Shown piece after piece: positions 1-13,063 of a DNA stretch of 64,000 nucleotides (positions are counted from its first letter, which is position 1; each line of letters opens with the position of its first letter). Where the stretch lies: NCBI GenBank assembly GCA_026874595.1, contig CM049311.1, forward strand, positions 72,524,453 to 72,588,452, given 5' to 3'. The position numbers and the translations under genes are program-made. The DNA is from Sipunculus nudus. Its lineage: Eukaryota > Annelida > Sipuncula > Golfingiida > Sipunculidae. Below the pieces are notes generated by a model. It saw only the letters and a program-made list of their open reading frames with translations, had not been told where the DNA came from and made no database searches.

Positions 1-3000
1 CTAAGTTTGATTATATCAGATAAGAATGTGAAATATAGATTTTATGTCCATGAAAACATTGCCTTACAGCTACATTATTTGAAGTGATTCTAAAGGAATA
101 GATATTGATTTAATGCAAGTTACTTTCCTGTCTCTCTGTTCCAGCTGTCATGCAATCTTGCCTGACTAAACCTGATTTGGTTCTACGGCTTGTGCCGTAT
201 CTGTGCATCTTATTGCAGCCTGCTAATACCGTCTACTAATTTATTTATTAATTCTGTTTCTCTGGCTGGTATCCTGGTGTTTCTATCCAATCATAGGTTG
301 TCTGTCGATTCATAGCAGTTCATGAGGTAACTTGATGCACCAACTGACATTTATGTTTTCCTTAAATGTCCAAAGCACCTACCCTGTAAGTTTTCATGGT
401 AACTTATAAGCCCCAAGAAGTGGGTCTATTCCTGTGTATATTCAGATCTTCTGAATAACCTCGGCAACTATAGTATCTAAACATAAAGTTAATCTGGAAT
501 ATTTTAACAAATTCCATGATCTGACACCTCACAAATTTGGCACCTAAGTTATTATATCATCTTAAAAAAATGATCATCCAAAACAAATAAAAAAAAAACG
601 ATTTTATAGATGTTTGGAGCTCTGATGTATAAGTTTATATATTTCTCCATCCAATATTTCTGGTGCAAACACGTGTTGGAAAGTAAATGATTCAAATGTA
701 AGATTATATGTTGCTTATATTATTGAGTGAATGAAAATGCATACAAAATGGAAGCATCCAGGTAAACTGTCAGCACAGACAGCTATGGCTACTGCAGATT
801 CCACAGGATGCTTGTGTCTGGGCCAGCACCATAAAGTGGTCATCACTTGTTACAGAACTGATCTAATGTTAATGCTATAAAACTTTACATTCACTGGTAT
901 TCGTGAATAAATAATGACAGTGACATACCAACAGCCTGAATGCCAACTGCAGCTATCCCTGCTTACTACCTGGATAAACCATGAAAGCCACATAAAGAAC
1001 AAGCCTGCCCCAAATCCTAGAGATCCCCTCAGCTGACTGACCCCTGATAACTTAACAGTTTTCTTATTTTCGATCCAAGAAAAGTTGGACTATCCTTTAA
1101 CCTTTGTTAATTTCTCCACCAGTTGGTACTATTCAATCTGCATGTTTATGTGATACAAGAGGGACACTTTATACAGATTTTAAAAACACAGAGTTCCTCT
1201 TGCAGAAGAAGGTTATTACATTTATTGTCATTATTTACCAGAAGATGTGGATTCAGAATGCTATCTTTGTGGATAGCTCAGAGTCACCAGCCGTGTTAAT
1301 ATCAAGCCGAGTGGAGTTGACATCAGGAGGCACTGCTGATATTTCCTTAAGCCAAAGTGAGCTGATTTTGTGCAGCTCATGTTTGCTTGAGAATAAAATT
1401 GATAAAAAAAGATAAATCTTTAACAATTAATAATGCCTGAAACAAATGTTACAGTTTTGTTATTTTTTTGCTTCTTGTTACTGAAGGGAAACTGTGTGAT
1501 GTTTAAGTATGAAAGTGTTGGCTTATGAGACCCCCAGAATAAACTTTACTCAATATTTAATCACAAACTAGTTAAATGTAAAATGGATGCAATATATGTC
1601 ACATGTAATATAGATAATTTGTGTAAATAAAACAACTACTTTGTAACATTTAAAATTGTTAAATAAATAGGCTTTTAGGTCAGTTTCATGTCAGCCAACA
1701 CTTTGCAAGCTGAGTCAAGCCACAAATCTCGTCTTACTACTAAAGTGAGCCATCTTTTGTCCAAGCCAGCCGCATAATTTGTGTGGGTAACATGACTCTA
1801 AGCTCTATCTTCACATAACAACCACACTGTTAATTCTCTTCCATTAAAGGCTTGCAGGTAACAGTAAACAATCTAGTTCAACTCCTACAGAAGTTAATTT
1901 TTTATAATTTCCTTTATACTGGTCTGAATGGTGGTATCTTGAGCTCTTCTAGGCAATATCAATATCAAGATCTTCTAGTTTCCTTTACCTGTTAGAACTT
2001 GAGTCTGAATATTAAGATACTTAGACATGAAGATCAATCTAAAAGAACAATAAGGAAGTGTTTTGCATGAATATCTTAAGGTTCAGGTAGTAGTCAAAAC
2101 AGGTAAGGCAGTTTTATCAAAACCAGACTTAAGAAGAAGAGAGAGATATCTTCACAAGACATGAACAATGAGGGAATGTTATGGATATCACAAAAGACAG
2201 GATGACAGAAATATGAATGTCAGATCAGCACATAAAGACAAGTATCTGGCATGTAACACAGGTATCTGAAGTTGAGTTCAACTCATCATTGATATTTTAA
2301 TGGATAGGAATTTATTACAATATGACTTGCTGGTAGAGACAGAAAGTTGCATGCCATCAAAGACTCAAACAACTAATAATTCACTGCATCACAGATATTA
2401 TCAAAGCACCCAGCAAAATATATCAAATTCTGTGAAAATAACCTGTAATTTTCTCATGAATAGTAAGCATTACATTACACTTCATCAAATCTGCAAATAG
2501 CTTATTTATACAAAAAAACAGTCCATACACTGACAAGAATAATTATATCATTATTTTTCAATTCACTGGTTTAAATTAAGTGCAAATGCAATCCCCATAC
2601 CTTTGTGATGTATATGACCTTCATGGCAGCCACGTACATGAGATGAAACAACCAAATGCCCTTAATATTGCAGCAGTTCCCAATTAGATTGCCCTTAGTT
2701 GTGCCCCATAATTAGACAAGCCAAGCAACCCAGCAGGCATGTTATGATGATAGCATTTGATGGAAATTGACAAAAGCATTGTATTTGACCCCTAAGCCAT
2801 CACAACTGGGTTTCAATTTCCCAACAGATTCTTGGGTGTGATTATTGGACTTGAGAAATTCAATCTGTTTTGGCAGACAGGTCATTAATTGCTGGGCTGC
2901 CCTGTTTTGTTGGCAGGTTTGCTGGCTGTTAGCAAAAGTTTTATTTGGTTTCTGCTAAAAAAAATGGACTTTCTGGCATTCTTCATTATAACCTTCAAAC

Positions 3001-3150
3001 TAAAACTCTCCTACAAGCAGAGGATATAAAAAATAACTCTTTTATATTTTCTTTTTTTCATTCAAATTTTAAAACCATGGCAGAAAAAGTACAGTTTGGC
3101 AATTTCAGGATGAAGAAACCTTTCAGCTTGCACCAAAAATTTTTATTTTG
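1..3150. other. AT-rich DNA without recognisable gene
   Basis: Short ORFs here (at most about 100 codons) have low-complexity composition, no recognised domain and no convincing start or splice context. No tRNA, repeat array or transposon end was seen. It could be intron or intergenic DNA. Confidence 0.6.
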
Positions 3151-3159
3151 ATTTTCATC

Positions 3160-3410
3160 TTTCAAGAAGATAAAATAATACAATTTTGATCAGATTTCCT
3201 TTGTTATGTAGTGCTTTTACCTGTTGAGCAAAAAATTATTTTATTTTCATGTTTTTCCCTAATCATATGACATTTTTTTTTAAAACATACAAAAGGTAAA
3301 AAAAAAATAAAATATTGCCTGCCGCACTGAATTTTCTTTTAAAGTGCCAGAGAACCAAATTTTTTTTTTTGCCTAATGGCTGATCTTTTTTTTTGCCTAA
3401 TGGCTGAGTT
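3160..3410 (+). repeat. dispersed repeat, copy 1
   Basis: Aligns by eye with the reverse complement of about 42480-42780: shared blocks are a tract around TGTAGTGCTTTTAC, then ACATACAAAA, then GTGCC(T)GAGAACCAAAT and a T-run followed by GCCTAA. A third partial copy is near 45440-45530. The right edge here contains a tandem duplication of a T-run plus GCCTAATGGCTGA (3360-3382 and 3383-3407). No coding capacity; the class of repeat is not recognised. Confidence 0.5.
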
Positions 3411-4995
3411 TTACTTCTCATGTTCACCTTAATCTTGTAATGACTATTTTATACTCCTTGAAGTATATCCATCATGAACATAGCAGTTTTGTTAGGGCAA
3501 ATCAGCCTACCTGTTTTTCGAAGTATGTTTTAACGTAGCTTTAAAAACAGTTTCAGTGTGAATTAAACTGAACCATTTGTATGTTCTTTGTAAAACTTTT
3601 AACATTTTTGTTTAAACTGTAGTGCCATGAAGAATGAAAAAGAGTGACTGCAGTAACTGTGTTTTATATTTAATGGTGATGAAGAGTTGCAAAAATCTGA
3701 TGCCATTCTGACTGGCCTTATAAGTGAAAGTACATTGAAGCTATTTTAAAGATTTGTTTTTCTGGTGAAAATAATTTGTGTTTGAAAAAGATATTAGTAA
3801 ATGACCCACTGGTCAGAAATCTTAAGTGACAGCATATCCTATGACATCATTGGTCTATATACATTTACATTTTGGTCATACATTAGGAAAATTTCCATAT
3901 GGTGTCATAGTCAAGTGTTTTTTTTAAAATCATGATGTCAGTAATTTTCACCTTTTCCACTATAATATACATTCCTGTTCCACAAATATCCCTTCTTGCA
4001 CCACTCCATAATCTGCTGGTGGTGTTGTTGTATCATGGTACTGCATGCAAAAAAAAACCAAAAAAAAAAAACCTTGAGCCAGACGAACATAACATTAGTT
4101 TAATAACGCTAACATCAGGGATGAGCACCCCTCCTTGGCTCCCTCCAGCTCACTCCTAAAATACCCCACAATGATTTGATGATATGGCTGGCAGCAGTCA
4201 ATCACCCATGGAGACACGATCATCTATATTTAATGCAATGCCCAATTTTCTTCTACGATACCTTTCTGGCTGCTGCAGAATTTAGATATGGTAATTTGGT
4301 TATAGAAGATCAGCCAATGCTTCTTGCGGAAAGTTTCCTGTAAATCACATTCACCAAAATTGTATATTTAGCCACCTGGTTATTATGGGTTCACCAACGC
4401 ATCAGACCTTGCAGAAAATCATTATTTTTAGATGCAGCCATTTTATAACTGCATTAGCCAATGAAACCCCCATGGAAATAGACTGTGGAAATTACAACTA
4501 GTCCTCTTTTTAGACATCTGAGGATCAGCAAACACTGATAAGAACTGATCTTGTTGAAAATAACCATTTACCAAATTTTCAGATTAACTCATTTACGACA
4601 AATGACAAACAGCAAAAATTACTGAACAACAATCTTGTTCAAAACTAGAATGAGATTGTTTTTGCAATCCAAATATAAGACAGATATATGTCTCACTTCT
4701 TATGGCCCTTATCCCAAAATTTAAAGAAAATATACACTACTTAAAAAATTCAGTTATCATAATTATATATTTCCAGAAATCAGGCCTTGCATCATATGAC
4801 CTTAAAGAGCAAGTTCATAGTAACAAGTTTCAAACTCCTTTGTTTCCAAACCTCCCAGGCACTTTGTTGAAACATATGGTCTTCTTCAAATCTGCAGTAC
4901 TAAAGAAGAATTATGGGATTCACAAAATTTATATTTTGGCTTATTGGACCTTCAAGGTTGTAGATAGAAGTCAAGCTTTCCAGTATGCTGATATG
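3411..4995. other. AT-rich DNA without recognisable gene
   Basis: No supported feature. It contains an A-rich simple tract at about 4050-4072. The short ORFs have no recognised similarity. Confidence 0.5.
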
Positions 4996-4999
4996 TGAC

Positions 5000-5390
5000 A
5001 TGTGTTGGAAAGATAATTCCTTGGACCCCTTATAGATATACCTAAAAAACTGCCAACCCCCACTGCACTGGCTTTCTGTTTTGCTTATATACATGTGTTT
5101 ATAACATGTGATGACCGAACTACCTGCTAGCTGGTCATAACCAAAACAAGTCCAACATAGACATCTCTGTGGGGGGGGGGGGGGGGGGGGGGCAGTCTGA
5201 GTTTTGCAAAAGACAAATTATTCTTCTTTTCTTCTTACCACGAGAAAATAGTGACATTTCAACTTCCACGTGTGCTTTCAAGCATGTTCTGTTGCATGCT
5301 TTTTCTGTTTGTCAACATGGGCGAATGTACCATGTTTACTGACAGCCTGAAGACAAGCTCATACCTCCTTCATTGGCTGGTTATAAAAGT
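5000..5390 (+). mobile_element. MITE remnant related to the 60.0-60.4 kb element
   Basis: Interior blocks match 60030-60345 by eye: a ...TTTTG.TTATA..GTGTTTATAA block, a CATCT...G block followed by a TTTGCAAA block, a TTTGTCAACAT block, and a right part with AAGCTCATAC.TCCTTCA. Terminal inverted repeats are not recognisable in this copy. A 22-G run sits where the other copy reads CATCTGGCGG. It contains a hairpin, AGCATG...CATGCT, near 5280-5300. Confidence 0.45.
5171..5192 (+). repeat. poly(G) tract, 22 G
   Basis: An uninterrupted run of 22 G inside the MITE remnant. A second run of the same length lies at 36633-36654, preceded by a similar GCATCTCT-like context. Confidence 0.95.
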
Positions 5391-5391
5391 A

Positions 5392-5569
5392 TAGTAAAAT
5401 CTCAAAATTACGACCACCATTGAGACCTTGACAAAGTGGTCACATTTTCCAGATGGTCATCTAAGTAAGTTCTTATATAAAGAGCAAAAAAAGAATCTGG
5501 ACCTGTAAAAGTGGTCGTTGTTTTAAGTTGGTTGTTAATTCAAGGTTACTATTAGGCAAGGTTTTACTA
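5392..5569. mobile_element. 178-bp MITE with TA target duplication
   Basis: Begins TAGTAAAATCTC and ends GGTTTTACTA, so the ends are imperfect inverted repeats. It is flanked on both sides by TA (5390-5391 and 5570-5571), as for Tc1/mariner-type insertions. No ORF. The interior has repeated GTGGTC / GGTCGT blocks typical of degenerate mariner-derived MITEs. It abuts the preceding MITE remnant. Confidence 0.6.
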
Positions 5570-5699
5570 TAAAACCTGAGAACCAAGAACCCTTCATAGC
5601 ATAAATTAATTACAGTTCTTTAATATGTACACAGTAAGCCAGGGATCACATAAATTCTACTAATAAGGCAAAATTTAAATGAACAGCTGGCATGAACCC

Positions 5700-6412
5700 C
5701 TTGAATATGAAGACCGCCACAATATACAACAGAAATTTGATTATCTCACTCACTCACTCTGGACAAAGTATATATGAAGACAGCCACAGTATGCAGCAGA
5801 AATCTGATCATCTCAGTCACTCTGGACAGGGTATATATGAAGACAGCCACAGTATGCAGCAGAAATCTGATCATCTCAGTCACACTGGACAGAGTATATA
5901 TGAAGACAACTACAGTATGCAGCAGAAATCTGATTATCTCATTCACTCGGGGCAGAGTATATATGAAGACAGCCACAGTGACACAGCAGAAATCTGATTA
6001 TTTCACTCACTCACTCTGGACAGAGTATATATGAAGACAGCCACAGTATACAGCAGAAATCTGATAATCTCATTTACTCTGGACAGCGTATATATGAAGA
6101 CAGCCACAGTATGCAGCAGAAATCTGATTATCTCAGTCACTCTGGACAGAGTATATATGAAGACAGCCACAGTATGCAGCAGAAATCTGATCATCTCAGT
6201 CACTCTGGACAGGGTATATATGAAGACAGCCACAGTATGCAGCAGAAATCTGATCATCTCAGTCACACTGGACAGAGTATATATGAAGACAACTACAGTA
6301 TGCAGCAGAAATCTGATTATCTCATTCACTCGGGGCAGAGTATATATGAAGACAGCCACAGTGACACAGCAGAAATCTGATTATCTCAGTCACTCTGGAC
6401 AGAGTATATATG
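5700..6412 (+). repeat. 63-bp minisatellite with a higher-order repeat
   Basis: About 12 tandem units. The GTATATATGAAGAC block recurs at 5768, 5831, 5894, 5957, 6025, 6088, 6151, 6214, 6277, 6340 and 6404 (spacings 63, 63, 63, 68, 63, 63, 63, 63, 63, 64). The ordered set of variant units at 5768-5957 repeats at 6151-6340, giving a 383-bp higher-order period. Because 63 is divisible by three and the unit lacks stops in several frames, long repetitive reading frames appear on both strands; they are by-products of the repeat. Confidence 0.95.
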
Positions 6413-6414
6413 AT

Positions 6415-8095
6415 CAATGGGACAAGAGTATAAAAAAAAAACATAAACTAATTCCTTGCATTCAAATTATCCGGCTGCACTCTTTTAAATTATCTTGCAA
6501 TGGGGCAAGATATTAAAAAGTAGATATTAACAAGCATTTTGTACAGATGTAGAAAATCGGAATTTTGTTCAAAACTAAGCTCTGGAAACAGTGTTTCACC
6601 ACCACAAGTAATTTATTGAGATTTTCATTCAGTAAACTGATTACATATGCATATCAATATTGCATGCATATTCAGTGAACATCCTTTTCAGCTGATACAT
6701 TATTTAAAACACTTTTCACTAGCAGTCAATAACTCTGTGCATTAAAGTTTTAAAAAAATCTGCTAGCACTATATCTGATCAATACTGGTGTTGACTTTCA
6801 CAGTCATTGTGGTATCACCCAGGTACAGGTTATATTAAGTAGTACAAAAATCAGTAAACAATACACTCCATACAAATTGTACCTGCTGTAAAACATCAAT
6901 AAAATGTTTTGCTCTGCTAAACAGGAATACCTTTAAAAAAGAATACAACAATCATAAAGAGAAAAATCAATGCACATCTATAATGAAACATTGTGCTGTT
7001 CTAAAATGCCTGAAAAAGCAACTGGAGTGAACAAAAACAAGAATATTCAGAACACAATTGCGCACTTAGAACATAACATTGTCAAATATTCAGTTTATTG
7101 TCATAAATCAGTCCAGACAACACAGGCATCTCTCAGTACAAATAAGTACTGACCCTTGATAAGTTGGCTTATCGAACGGGAAGGTCGTATCCTTTTCTTT
7201 AACTGACTATTGAGTTAAGATATTTTAAAAGAAAATTTACCGGACACAGACATAAGAAAGTACTGTAATAAAACAAGGGACCCATGGGTCACGGCACTCA
7301 GCTGTTATATATGATAAAAAAATATGATTTGGAAATGAGGCACATGCTGGTTTTGTGTGGTAATAAATATAAGCTGTATTATGAGTTGTTGGTGTTTAGC
7401 TTATGTATGATTTTGATAGTTTCTTTTGAGACAGGGAAGAGATTGATTTTATTTATTTTATTAACAAATGGAGTGCTATTGTAATACAGATTTTGACTTG
7501 GCCATTTAACTGATAAGCAGCACATATAAGATAAGAGTTAAACTATTCATTAAAATTTAATAACAAATATTGTGCCAAATATAATTTTTATTAAAATAAT
7601 AAGAGAATCATATGATTTTTTAAAACAAAATTTAACTGAAATGATTATCAAAATAAAATTATAGAATATATTCATGAATGCGTTCATGAATTCATTTTGA
7701 AAGTATTTGCACTGGTATTCAAATACTTTCATTTTTACCTGAATTCCCATTCTTATGCAAGAAATTTTATAAAATAAATCTTTTTTTAATAAAGTATACA
7801 CACTGTTGGTTGAATGAGGGACAAACAATATCATTATGCTAATTACAATCTCAGCTGTAATTTATTACTGGAATTAATAGTCAATTTCACACCTGGTGAA
7901 GTTTTACTCTTCTGAAGTAAAGCATTACTTATCTGATGAACATCCACACTTTCATAGCAATACATCACTTTGTGGACACAATTAGATGTGCACTTTAATC
8001 ATTGTAACCCTGGTGGTACAATAAAAAATCTAAAATGTAGCATAGCCAAGAATAAAATAAAATACAAAATTATTATAACATTCATCTAGTTAATG
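6415..8095. other. AT-rich DNA without recognisable gene
   Basis: Strongly AT-biased; open frames are short and of low complexity. No repeat ends or RNA genes recognised. Confidence 0.5.
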
Positions 8096-8102
8096 CATCA
8101 TC

Positions 8103-8126
8103 GGGGGGGGGGGGGGGGGGGGGGGG
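8103..8126 (+). repeat. poly(G) tract, 24 G
   Basis: An uninterrupted run of 24 G followed by a locally GC-richer 100-bp stretch. The CATC..GGG junction resembles those of the tracts at 5171 and 36633. Confidence 0.95.
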
Positions 8127-8674
8127 AGTGCAGAGCAGAGGGGAAGCCTGCTAGTAGTGGCCAAGCTGAGCCAAAGCAAGCTGCCTGGGGTGGGTTACAT
8201 AATGCAAGTGAAGGCTGTACTACTAGGTGGGCTAGATGTAGACAACACTTGACATGGTGTATGAAAACTTGAATAAAAGCTACTCTTTTCAATCAATTCC
8301 TTTGAAATTTCACATTTTAAAATATTAAATCCATATGTATAATTGCTGTGAAAATTAAATCAACAGTGCTTACAGGGAAAAAGTTGGACAAAATTTAAAG
8401 TATTGATTTTTTATTTATGCTAATAACTTGAAAAATTTGCAAAATTCAGATCTCATTTTAGGTAAACAATTGTATCTTGATTAAATGAAGTTATATTCCT
8501 GAAAAAAGTCTCCGGCTTCAGCAATTCTCATGTTAAGTGAGCATATATTTCCTGATTTTTAAAAAATTGCATTATATTTGGGCCCATAACTTCAAAATAA
8601 TACCCAATACTGACCTAATTTTTGGTATGTGCACAGAAAATCTATGGAAGAATATGATTACTTAATATGGTCAA

Positions 8675-11031
8675 CAAGGCCTACAGGCCTAATTCGAACC
8701 TGTGCATATGGAAATACATCAGGTATAATGCTTCAATGCTGGACCATTACTTATCATGTATATGAACAATGCAAGTACTAAACATTTTGATTAAGAAACA
8801 ATTACACAAACATCACTGCTGAAATTCTGGCATGGGTGCACACAACACAAAAAATGATTGTAGCTGGCACCGCCAGTCTTGTATACATCAAAGTTATCAG
8901 AGATATATACATATGCCCAATTTCAGACTCGTATATCAAACCCCTCCTGAAAATAAGCAGGAACACACACTGTAGGGGCACCACAAGTCTTGTATACGAC
9001 AAAGCTATTCGATAAGTATATATATGCCCAATTTCAGGCTGATATATCAAATTCCTCTGTAGAAATAAGCAGGCACATACACTGTGCAAAAGTCATTGTA
9101 GGTGGCGACACCTGTCTTGTGAACAAGAAGCAATCAAAGACACATAGACAGGTCAAAATATCAGGCCAATACATCAAACTTACCTGAGTCTGATGCATGG
9201 GGCTGACCAGGCTTAGGTGAGAAAGGCAGTTGCCCCGAGTGAACTGTGACAAATTTGCTGGCTCAGTCTACTGCACTTAGTGAACTCATGACCTGCATCT
9301 GGCTAGACTGAGTGAACTTTTGACCTGTACCTGGCTGCACTGAGTGAACTCTTGACTTGTTGCCTAATCTGATACAGTTGGCAGTCTGACAGAGCTATAA
9401 ATAGATCCAGACTGACCTTAAGCCTGTTGCCAAATCTGAAATAGTAGCCCCACCATTGCAACACATGCAGGGGCCCTGCCCTGAGGGGCATGACACCCAT
9501 GAAGTGATCACATGGTGCCCATGAGGTGTTTACTCACCTCCCATGAGGTGATCACATGCCTTGTGCTTGGCTGCACTGATTGAACTCTTGACCTATATCT
9601 GGCTGCACTGAGTGAACTCTTGATCTGTTGCCAAATCTGAAACAGTTGGCAGTTTCTCAACCTATTAAAGATACACAATCTTGGCCTGATGGTAAAACTG
9701 TTAACACATACTGAAAGACTTTGGCTAAAATGCTTTTTTTTTTTTAAAGCTGACATATTCAAAAACTTGTTATCAAAATATCAAGAATGATAAAAGATGC
9801 AGTCCTTTTATTGTTAAAGGTCCAATAATTCTGCAAAAAATCATTCAAGTAAAATTGAACAAAGGCCACCTAAGAATAATTTTTGTGCAATGTTACAGAA
9901 GTTATAATTAAAACAATAATTTTGTAGAAGAACAGTTTTGCATTCCTCAGTTTGAAATAGACATAATAATGGCCATTAGACCAACTTAAGCTTTTCTGAT
10001 ATGATTGAAAGAACCATGTCCTAGTATAGTTTTTTGAAAAATTGAATGATTCAACTTGAAAGTTTTATCATTTACATTTTACGCTGAAAGAGGCTAAAAC
10101 TGTGAGGTTTTGCCCATAAAAAACAGGTCAATGTAGGTGGCACCACAAAATCTGCAACTTCAAATATGAGTCATGTGACCATCATTTGCACAATACTTGG
10201 TAATGCTAGCTTCTGCATTTCTGAGATTACTTTGTCAGTATGCTTACTTGGCCAAATGACTGTTCAAATTCATGTAACTCCACTAAAATTCAGCAAATGC
10301 GAACCAATTGAACAAACTTGAGAAGGCTTGCCTCTGGGATCATTTCTGCAAAATATTGAACAATTTGGCTGGACTGTTTACATGAAGACTTTTAAAAAGT
10401 TTTTCAGCTTTTTCCCTATAATAACTAAGTAAATGCAGATAGTAAAGAAATAAGCGGAATCCCACAAAATTTCATATGTGACAGATTATTGCATAAAATC
10501 TGGGGCTGGTAGCTCCTGCTATTCCTGAGAAATTATGGGTTAATGTACAGATGACCAATGACCCCTGTACAAAAAAAAGTCAATGCAGGTGGCACCACCA
10601 ATACCTGAATTTCATATATGACTCATGTGACCAACACTGGCATAAAATTTTGTGATGATATAGCTACGGCCGTTTCTGAGACTGTCATTTTAGTGTGCTT
10701 TTTTGGACAGATGACTAAGTTCAACTTCCTGTAACTCGGCCGAAATTCACCAAACTTGAACCATTCGAACAAACTTGAGAGAGATGGTATAAAAGATTGT
10801 TTCTGTGAAATATTGAATAATTTGGCTAGACAGTTTCGGAGGAGAAGATTTTTTTTAAGGTTTTTAGCTTTTTCTCTAAAAAAACCAAGAAAATGCAGAA
10901 TTTTTCAGATGGCTAATTTTTTGCATTAAATTTCATGATGCTAGCTCCAGTTGTTTTCAAAATAGAATGGGTTAACGTACAGACGACAGACACTGCCACA
11001 TCATCACATTAGCTCACAGGTTCGCTAAAAA
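8675..11031 (-). mobile_element. Helentron-like element, family 1, copy a
   Basis: The left end is CAAGGCCTACAGGCCT (an AGGCCT stem with a 2-nt loop), followed by GCGAACCTGTG. The right end contains the exact inverted match CACAGGTTCGC (11015-11025) and then TAAAAA. This is the subTIR plus terminal-hairpin layout of DINE-1/Helentron elements; taking the hairpin side as 3' puts it on the minus strand. Inside are three 100-130 bp modules starting with GGTGGC.CC.CC boxes (near 8865, 8970, 9100), tandem GAGTGAACTCTTGACCTG units (9240-9610), then longer modules with ACAATTTGGCTGGAC and TTTCTGAGA blocks. No Rep/helicase or other coding capacity. Confidence 0.65.
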
Positions 11032-12400
11032 TTACTACAGATGCATACTGAATGCAAAATTATAATACAGATACATCTCACTGATGGCAAAATCTTGATT
11101 TAAGTTGAGTATAGTTACCAATTATTTATAATCCATGTACAGCCGTCTTTATATACCCACAGAGAGCTGTATACCTGTGATTGGAAACATTGCCTGGCAT
11201 GAGGAATATCTAAAATCATGAATCTACATTTTTTAAAAGCTTTTAAAAAAACATTCTTGTCAATATTAACCATAGATATCCTGAAATCTAAATGTCCATA
11301 GAGGCATGATGCAACTGATGCTGATACACTGATGCCAGGATAGATGTATCTGCTTCACATAGCTAACATATATGGTAAAATGACTCAATTCAATCTTTAT
11401 AATTCAGCCAAAATTCATTCTTTGGAACCATAATTATTATAAGAATTATTCAGGGGATTATTCTTGTAAAATATTAAACAAATTGGCCTCAGTGGCATCA
11501 GTCAAAAATTGTTTTACAGGTTTATAACTCATATGGGAAAATACAGCAAAAGCTTCCCATAACTCAGCCAAAAATCACTGAACCAAAACCATTTGAAAAA
11601 ACTTGAATTATCAACATCTAAGGATAATTAATGTGTGAGATTTAAGAATTTGGCCCAGTGGTTTTTGAGAAGAAGATCTTTGTAGCCACTGAGCTAAAAT
11701 CGGCTGTGACAGCATATGATTAAATTTAGCTTCCCATAACTCAGCCAAAAGTCACTGAACTGAGACCATTTGAACAAACTTCACAAAGCACTACCCTAGG
11801 CTCATTTCTGTGCGATATTAAACAATTTGGTCATATGGTTTCAGAGAAGAAGTTTTTAGTAGCCGTCAGTATGATACGGGCACTGATGACCCCCCAGACA
11901 ATAAAGGCTGATGCAGGTGGCGCCACCTATACCTCAAATTCAGATATGACTCATGTAACCAACACTGGCATAACATTTGGTGATGATAGCTTCAGCTATT
12001 TCTGAGATTGTAATTTTAGTATGTGTTTTTGGACAGATGACTAAGTTCAACTTCCTGTAACTCGGCAAAAAATCACCGAACTAAAACTATTCGAACAAAC
12101 TTGAGAAAGATTGTTCCAGGAATCATTTCTCTGAAATATTGGACAATTTGGCTGAACAGTTTCAGAGAAGAAGATTTTTAAAGGTTTTTTTGCTTTTTCC
12201 CTATAAAATTTAAGAAAATGCAGTTAGCCAAAAAATAAGCAAAATCCAATTGAGTTTTTTAGATGACTAATTTTTTGCATAAAATTTCGTGATGCTAACT
12301 CTTGCCGTTTTCAAGTTAAGTATGGGTTAATGTACAGACGACGGACGAAGCCCGACGGATGACACCACACCATTGCATAAGCTCACAGGTTCGCTAAAAA
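11032..12400 (-). mobile_element. family 1 fragment with a second 5' end
   Basis: Continues from copy a with modules found in the same order in the 42.8-45.4 kb copy (an ATCTACATTTTTTAAAAGC block, then CATAACTCAGCCAAAA-type units of about 180 bp). It ends with the same subTIR, CACAGGTTCGC (12384-12394), followed by TAAAAA. A palindromic box GGTGGCGCCACC lies near 11915. Two 5' ends in 1.4 kb suggest one copy inserted in or next to another; which is nested is unclear. Confidence 0.55.
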
Positions 12401-12667
12401 CAGATCAGTGGTTTTGATATTAGGCAGCCTTGAAGTGTAACAGTGGCTTTTTTATGGAAAACGGAGGTTTTTCCTTAATATCTCGAGGGAACTAAGTCCT
12501 AATGACCCAATTTTCGGTATGGTAGGAGATTTTGGGGACATCTAATAATGTGCAGAATTTTGGATTTGTAGGTCCAACTGTTTTAAAACGTGCCCTGTTA
12601 ACGGACGACGGGATGACGGACAAAGGACCACGACTATAGCTCAGATGACTTACAGTCGGTGAGCTAA
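12401..12667 (-). mobile_element. Helentron-like family 4, 5' fragment
   Basis: Directly abuts the family-1 end. Carries the family-4 terminal structure at 12637-12666: TAGCTCA, then TGACT, a 3-nt loop, the complementary arm and GAGCTA, followed by AAAA. The same structure closes the larger family-4 array at 55825-55855. The flanking GGACGACGGGATGACGGAC resembles the GACGGAC-rich stretch near the 5' ends of families 1 and 6. Confidence 0.55.
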
Positions 12668-12909
12668 AAATCCTTGTTAACTTTGGGATGATATTTGAAA
12701 AGAATAACAATTAAAAACTGATAATTATGTTAGATGATGAAATAATTTAAAATTTAAAACCAATCTGTCAATCTGTCATTAGAAAATATATTAATATATA
12801 TCAATAAATGAAAGAAGTCTTCTATACATATTAATGGCCGTACAAGAATATATATGATTATCATTTATTATTGGATTGATTCAAAATAGGCTGATCTTTT
12901 TTAAAGTTA

Positions 12910-13063
12910 ACTTGTAAGTGAATCATGGGTCATGACCCTCAGCTGACTAGCATATCATTATGGTCTAACATTCATGACTGTATGTTACTTGTAAGTGAAT
13001 CATGGGTCATGACCCTCAGCTGACTAGCATATCATTATGGTCTAACATTCATGACTGTATGTT
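12910..13063 (+). repeat. perfect 77-bp tandem duplication
   Basis: 12910-12986 and 12987-13063 are identical over 77 bp. Each copy contains the palindrome GGGTCATGACCC. Identity in a region where other repeats have diverged implies a recent event or an assembly duplication. Confidence 0.95.

Noticed and set aside
5692-6516. Several long repetitive reading frames on both strands
   Set aside because: They follow directly from a stop-free 63-bp tandem unit (a multiple of three) and mirror each other in sense and antisense; no start context or non-repeat coding flank.
9170-9185. Strong splice-donor match on the minus strand (CTCAG|GTAAGT)
   Set aside because: It lies inside the family-1 repeat and the other copies lack the donor, so it is a chance variant of the repeat.
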